A stretch of DNA of 63,087 nt, from assembly GCA_025927475.1 (NCBI GenBank), contig JAICLL010000013.1:1-63087 (forward strand), written 5' to 3'. Of the stretch, positions 59,104 through 63,087 are shown one piece after another (the stretch's first letter is position 1; every line of letters starts with the position of its first letter). Position numbers and translations under genes: made by a program. Below the pieces are notes generated by a model. The model had not been told where the DNA came from, did no database searches, and saw only the letters and a list, made by a program, of their open reading frames with translations. The DNA is from Pirellulales bacterium. Its GTDB lineage: Bacteria; Planctomycetota; Planctomycetia; Pirellulales; JAICIG01.

Positions 59104-59586
59104 GTGAGCAACGTCTACGAGGGTTTGTTCATTTTCGACTCGAACCGCTACAACCGCGATCCGGCGGGCGTTTCGGGGCAGGTGGCCGAGGTCGTTCAGA
59201 AGGCGGGCGGAGAAATGCTGGTCAGCCGGCTGTGGGAAGAGCGCCGCCTGGCCTACCCGATCAATGGGCAACGCAAAGGCACCTATTGGCTGACGTATTT
59301 CCGCCTCGACGGCAAGCAGATTACCGGCATCGAGCGAGAGTTTCAGTTGAGCGACAGCGTGCTGCGCTGTCTGATGATCAAGGTCGAGCCGCGGATTATC
59401 GATGCCCTGGTCAGCCACGCTTTGTCGAGCGGCGCCGATGCCGGAAAATCGCGGCGAACCGACGACGGACCGGGACCGGCCGATGAAGGCGGCAAGGGGC
59501 CGGACGCGGGGCCAGCGGGGCCGGCGCCGGGCGCCCCGGAGGTCGAAGAGGAAATGGTCGAGGAGGTCGCCGAGACGGGCAGTTGA
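59104..59586 (+). CDS. rpsF: 30S ribosomal protein bS6 with acidic tail
   Basis: 160 residues, starting with GTG at 59104 after AGGAG 7 bases upstream; a TTG three bases earlier is too close to the site. The S6 domain starts SNVYEGLFIFDSNRYNRDPA and contains WEERRLAYPINGQRKGTYWL with SVLRCLMIKVEPRIID. The last ~60 residues are a Gly, Pro and acidic tail (GPAPGAPEVEEEMVEEV), longer than in E. coli. It is followed by ssb. Confidence 0.92.
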   Translation: MSNVYEGLFIFDSNRYNRDPAGVSGQVAEVVQKAGGEMLVSRLWEERRLAYPINGQRKGTYWLTYFRLDGKQITGIEREFQLSDSVLRCLMIKVEPRIIDALVSHALSSGADAGKSRRTDDGPGPADEGGKGPDAGPAGPAPGAPEVEEEMVEEVAETGS

Positions 59587-59682
59587 AGCACGGACGCATC
59601 GGGGGCAGGCTTGAAAGTACGCAGTCTGTTGCCACGCCGATCTGTTACCACCACGTCTTCTCCTTTCGTGAGGAAATGATCT

Positions 59683-60162
59683 ATGGCCAGCTTCAACCGA
59701 GTGATTTTGTTGGGCAATGTGACGCGCGACCCTGAGCTGCGCTATACGCCCAGTGGCACCGCCGTGACCGACATTGGCTTGGCGGTGAACGACTACCGCA
59801 AGGGCCCCAATGGTGAATCCATTGAGGAGACAACGTTTGTCGACGTGACGCTTTGGGGCCGCACCGCGGAAGTCGCCAGCGAATACCTGAACAAGGGCGC
59901 TCCGTGCCTCATCGAGGGGCGGCTGAAGCTCGATCAATGGCAGGATAAAGAGGGACAAAAGCGATCGCGACTGAAAGTGGTCGGCGACCGGCTTCAGTTG
60001 CTCGGCTCCAAAGGCGGCGGCGGTGGTGGTGGCAAAGGCGGCGGCAATCGCCCGCCCGCCGCATATGACGACGCCGAGTATGGCGCCCCGGCCAACCATT
60101 ACGGCGAGCCGCGTGCCGCGGCTTCGGTCTCGCAGCCGCCGGAGGATGAGATTCCGTTTTAG
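59683..60162 (+). CDS. ssb: single-stranded DNA-binding protein
   Basis: 159 residues with the OB fold at the start ([60 protein letters not shown]). A Gly-rich linker follows ([10 protein letters not shown] type) and the acidic tip ends EDEIPF, which binds partner proteins such as exonuclease I and the clamp loader. It should form tetramers. It is found between rpsF and rplI as in many bacteria. Confidence 0.96.
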   Translation: MASFNRVILLGNVTRDPELRYTPSGTAVTDIGLAVNDYRKGPNGESIEETTFVDVTLWGRTAEVASEYLNKGAPCLIEGRLKLDQWQDKEGQKRSRLKVVGDRLQLLGSKGGGGGGGKGGGNRPPAAYDDAEYGAPANHYGEPRAAASVSQPPEDEIPF

Positions 60163-60266
60163 TGTGTTCTTTTGACATTGGCGCTACATGCCTCTGTAGG
60201 GAACGGACTCCGTGCCGTTCCGCGGGGGACGGCGCGGCGACAAGGCTTTTCAAACACTACCGCTAT

Positions 60267-60863
60267 ATGAGCTCCAAAGCATCCGCACACCAACCCAAGC
60301 TTCCCGGCCGCAGCAAGCGGCTGCCGCGCACCGCGCACGGCGGCATCGAGCTGATGCTGATTCAATCGGTCGATCACCTCGGCAAGCAGGGCGAAGTGGT
60401 CTCGGTCAAGCCGGGCTACGCGCGCAATTACTTGCTGCCGCAGGGGCTGGCGGCCATCGCCACCGATCATCACAAGCGGATGATCGAAAAACACAAGGCC
60501 CGGCTGCAAGAAATCCAAAACTCGCGCCTGGCGGGCCTCCGCTCACTGGCCGACCAGCTTGCCAAGCTGAGCATCACCATTGAGGCCAACGCCAACGACG
60601 AGGGCCATCTCTATGGCTCGGTCGGTGCGACGGAGATCGTCAGCGCCCTGAAACGTAGCGAGATCACCGTGACCAGCGACCAGGTGCGGCTGAAAGGCCC
60701 CCTCAAAGAGTTGGGTCTATACACGGTGACCATCCACTTAGGTCACGAAGTCGAGGCCGACTTGAAGGTCTGGGTCGTGCCGACGGTCAGCGAAGAAGCC
60801 GTCGAAGCGAAGCCCATCGTCAAGGAAGCCAAGCCGGCGACGAAAGAGGCCAAGCCCGGCTAG
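60267..60863 (+). CDS. rplI: 50S ribosomal protein bL9
   Basis: 198 residues. The N-terminal ~29 residues (KLPGRSKRLPRTAHGGIEL) are an extension before the normal start (MLIQSVDHLGKQGEVVSVKP). GYARNYLLPQGLAAIATDHH follows, then the linker helix and the C-terminal domain (EIVSALKRSEITVTSDQVRL). The tail is Lys, Ala and Glu-rich. It binds 23S rRNA. I take the ATG at 60267; an internal ATG at 60354 would give the short form. rpsR, which usually lies between ssb and rplI, is absent here. Confidence 0.92.
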   Translation: MSSKASAHQPKLPGRSKRLPRTAHGGIELMLIQSVDHLGKQGEVVSVKPGYARNYLLPQGLAAIATDHHKRMIEKHKARLQEIQNSRLAGLRSLADQLAKLSITIEANANDEGHLYGSVGATEIVSALKRSEITVTSDQVRLKGPLKELGLYTVTIHLGHEVEADLKVWVVPTVSEEAVEAKPIVKEAKPATKEAKPG

Positions 60864-61099
60864 CAGGCCTGTCGTTTTGCTTAATCCAACAGGTGGCTGA
60901 GGGAGAGCCTGGGCTGCGCAGAATCTCGATTCCGTCGGGACGTCGTTGGTCATGTTTTTGTTCCGCCACGAGGGGGCTTTCCCCGTCGAGCGATGACTGG
61001 TGCCCCAGTCAGTCGACGCCGCGGCATCGGCAAGCCTCGGTCCCAGCCACCGGCGCCTGAAGCTTGCCGGACGCACTTCTGCACGGAGGTAATGTCTTC

Positions 61100-62512
61100 A
61101 TGGCCAGCTATTCGAGAATCGACGACCGGCCCACGGCGACGCGCGCCTCGGCGGAACTCTTCGATCGGCTGCCGCCGCAAAACATTGAGGCCGAACAAGG
61201 CGTCTTGGGCAGCTTGATGCTCGATCCCGAGTTGTGCGATGAAGTGGCCCTGGTGCTCCGTCCGGTGGACTTCTACTCGCCGCATCATCAGACCCTCTTC
61301 GCCCATCTGCTGGCGATGCACAATGACGGTCTGAAAATCGACGCCATGTTGCTCGTCGAGCGGCTTAAAAAACACAACGACCTGGAAAGCATTGGCGGGC
61401 TGGCGTACCTCACCGAAGTGGCCGATTCGGTGCCGACGGCGGCCAACGCCGTCTACTACGCTCAAATCGTCCGCGACAAGGCGACGCTGCGCTCGCTGAT
61501 TCACGCCAGCACCGAGATTCTGCGCGACGCCTACGATCAATCGATCGAAAGCCGCGAGATGCTTTCCCGGGCCGAAGAGAAAGTGTTTCGCATTCTCGAG
61601 GACCAGGGATCCAGCGACGTCGCGCTGTTTCAGGACGTGCTGTACCAAGCGCTCGATCGCATCGACGACCGGTTGAAAAAGGGGGGCGGCGTGGGCGGCA
61701 TGCCCACCGGCTTCACCGACCTCGACGGCATGACGGGCGGGCTGCACGAAGGCGAGTTGGTGATTCTGGCCGCCCGGCCCAGCATGGGCAAAACCGCCCT
61801 GGCCGCGAACATCGCCGACCAGGTTGCCATCGCCGGCGGGCGGGCCACCTTGTTTGTCAGCCTCGAAATGTCGCGCATGGAACTGGCCGAGCGCATGCTC
61901 TGCGCGCATGGCCGCATCAATGGCCATAAGCTGCGCAACGGCTTCATCTCGCCCACCGACCGCGCCAAGCTGGTCGACACCGTGGCCGCCATGAGCAAGG
62001 CGCCGCTGTTCATCGACGATACGCCCAGCCGCACGATGACCGAAATCGCCGCCACCGCCCGGCGGCTCAAGCGGCGCGAAAAGCTGGCCCTGGTCGTGAT
62101 CGACTATTTGCAACTCATCGAGCCCGACAATGCCAAGGATCCGCGGCAAGAGCAGGTGGCCAAGATCGCTCGCCGGCTGAAAGGGCTTGCCCGAGAGCTG
62201 AAAGTGCCGGTGCTCTGCCTGGCCCAGCTCAATCGCCAGGCGGAAGTCAGCAAAGACAATCGTCCGCGGCTCAGCCATTTGCGCGAGAGCGGCGCCATCG
62301 AGCAGGATGCCGACGTGGTGATGTTTGTCCACCGCGACGAATACTACATGACCAACGACGAAGACCGGCAGCGCGTGGCCGGTCAGGCCGACATCATTCT
62401 GGCCAAGCAGCGCAACGGCCCCACCGGCGACGTCAAGCTCGCCTGGCTGCAAGACTACACGCGGTTTGAGAACCTCGCGCGCGAAGAATACAACTTTACG
62501 GAGCGCTTCTAA
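61100..62512 (+). CDS. dnaB: replicative DNA helicase
   Basis: 470 residues from the ATG at 61100, with GGAGGT 9 bases upstream; an earlier frame start is not supported. The N-terminal domain begins RLPPQNIEAEQGVLGSLML. The RecA-like motor follows with GELVILAARPSMGKTALAA (Walker A), SLEMSRMELAERML, LALVVIDYLQLI (Walker B) and LRESGAIEQDADVVMFVHRD. It unwinds DNA as a hexamer at the fork. It closes the ribosomal/replication gene run that starts with rplY. No intein is seen. Confidence 0.97.
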   Translation: MASYSRIDDRPTATRASAELFDRLPPQNIEAEQGVLGSLMLDPELCDEVALVLRPVDFYSPHHQTLFAHLLAMHNDGLKIDAMLLVERLKKHNDLESIGGLAYLTEVADSVPTAANAVYYAQIVRDKATLRSLIHASTEILRDAYDQSIESREMLSRAEEKVFRILEDQGSSDVALFQDVLYQALDRIDDRLKKGGGVGGMPTGFTDLDGMTGGLHEGELVILAARPSMGKTALAANIADQVAIAGGRATLFVSLEMSRMELAERMLCAHGRINGHKLRNGFISPTDRAKLVDTVAAMSKAPLFIDDTPSRTMTEIAATARRLKRREKLALVVIDYLQLIEPDNAKDPRQEQVAKIARRLKGLARELKVPVLCLAQLNRQAEVSKDNRPRLSHLRESGAIEQDADVVMFVHRDEYYMTNDEDRQRVAGQADIILAKQRNGPTGDVKLAWLQDYTRFENLAREEYNFTERF

Positions 62513-62742
62513 TTCGACGATCGCGTCTCGTTCGTAAGCGGCGAGATCCGAGCCCCGCGCCTCTCCCAGTTTTGTCATCAATTGTTTTCCGTCATTCCAT
62601 CAGCAGCGCGCTGCCGATCATCCCCCAGGTGGCGAAACGCCGTCTACGCGTTCAACACCTGCCTGGATCTTCTTCCGACGATAATCGGTTCTACGGGGCA
62701 AAGGATGACTGTCTTGGGTCTTTTGGGTCTTTTCTGCGCGGC

Positions 62743-63087
62743 GGCACGGGACCGTTCGCCTTGCAAGCGGCGATCGCCGCGCTGCACTGCCAGGCAGCCC
62801 GGGCCGAAGACACCGATTGGCCGCAAATCGTCGAGCTTTACAGCTTGCTCGCGCGCGTGCAGCCGTCGCCGATTGTGGCGCTCAACCGCGCGGTGGCCGT
62901 GGCAATGGCCAAGGGGCCGCGGGCAGGCTTGGCGATCATCGACCGTCTTGCCGCGGACGGCCAGCTCGACGATTACCACTTGCTGCACGCCGCCCGGGCC
63001 GACCTGCTCAGGCGGCTGGGCTTGTTTGCCGACGCGGCGACGAGCTACCGGCGGGCGCTCGGGCTGGTCACCAACGACAGCGAGCGA
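62743..63087 (+). pseudogene. C-terminal remnant of an ECF-type sigma factor (runs off the window)
   Basis: The frame reads GPFALQAAIAALHCQAARAE, then WPQIVELYSLLARVQPSPIV, ALNRAVAVAMAKGP, and ADLLRRLGLFADAATSYRRA at the end. This matches the C-terminal, TPR-like extension of the ECF sigma group with a DUF6596 domain (about 400 residues, YCII-linked). The region-2 and region-4 domains, which should take ~290 codons upstream, are absent because dnaB ends 230 bases to the left. I see no start codon or ribosome-binding site. It is probably a 5'-truncated relic; only sequence beyond the window would show its end. Confidence 0.7.

Noticed and set aside
1-63087. tRNA, rRNA, riboswitch genes (including a TPP riboswitch before thiS)
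   Set aside because: No cloverleaf, T-loop or riboswitch core sequence was recognised by eye in the intergenic stretches. A covariance-model scan would decide.

Overview
This window is a GC-rich chromosomal segment of a planctomycete, most probably of the Pirellulales type. The evidence is the gene content: two DUF1501 proteins with twin-arginine leaders, a cytochrome-like PSCyt1/DUF1549/DUF1553 protein, a ThuA-domain protein, leucine-rich-repeat and TPR secreted proteins, a Uma2 nuclease, a flagellar operon with a fliK/motE-like arrangement, and a bL9 with an N-terminal extension. Shine-Dalgarno sequences are present on only some genes. No rRNA, tRNA, CRISPR array or intact insertion sequence was recognised.

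Layout. 1-5.3 kb: a nucleotidyltransferase, a zinc-ribbon protein, a membrane protein, an FAD monooxygenase, and on the minus strand a translationally coupled pair (small conserved protein plus an FMN/Fe-S glutamate-synthase-like enzyme). 5.6-13.6 kb, minus strand: DUF1501 proteins, two small membrane proteins and the PSCyt1/DUF1549/DUF1553 protein. A DUF559 nuclease flanked by inverted palindromes sits between the latter and its DUF1501 partner. 14-24 kb: SRAP protease, agmatine-to-putrescine genes (aguB, DUF4288, aguA), Uma2, ThuA, GNAT, an LRR protein, a CopD-like membrane protein with a tiny overlapping coiled-coil gene, and a signal-peptidase-like protein.

24.2-36.1 kb: one uninterrupted minus-strand flagellar operon, transcribed flgB-flgC-fliE-fliF-fliG-fliH-fliI-fliJ-motE-like-fliK-flgD-flgE. 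It supplies rod, MS ring, rotor switch, export ATPase complex, hook-length control, hook cap and hook. A sigma-54-type -24/-12 element and a palindromic candidate activator site lie upstream of flgB. 36.5-43 kb: DksA/TraR protein, thiS-thiG, SDR, def-fmt and a von Willebrand A protein.

43-53 kb: a large secreted TPR protein, a TPR-thioredoxin-like fusion, a DRG/Obg-like GTPase overlapping an LRR gene, and a membrane protein with two degenerate GGDEF domains. 54-56.6 kb: a short-lid Hsp70 (DnaK-like) gene overlapping a membrane protein with J-like and MshEN-like regions. 57-62.5 kb: methyltransferase, then the housekeeping run rplY-pth-rpsF-ssb-rplI-dnaB, which lacks rpsR. The window ends in what looks like the C-terminal remnant of an ECF-type sigma factor.

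The most unusual signals are: (i) heptanucleotide tandem arrays at six intergenic places, three of them ending within about 5 bases of a start codon and with G-quadruplex potential on the template strand; (ii) the DUF559 cassette between inverted repeats; (iii) the candidate sigma-54 control region of the flagellar operon; (iv) the Hsp70/J-like/MshEN pair next to the double degenerate GGDEF protein; (v) two tandem beta-domain inserts in FlgE and loss of the canonical torque-helix charges in FliG.
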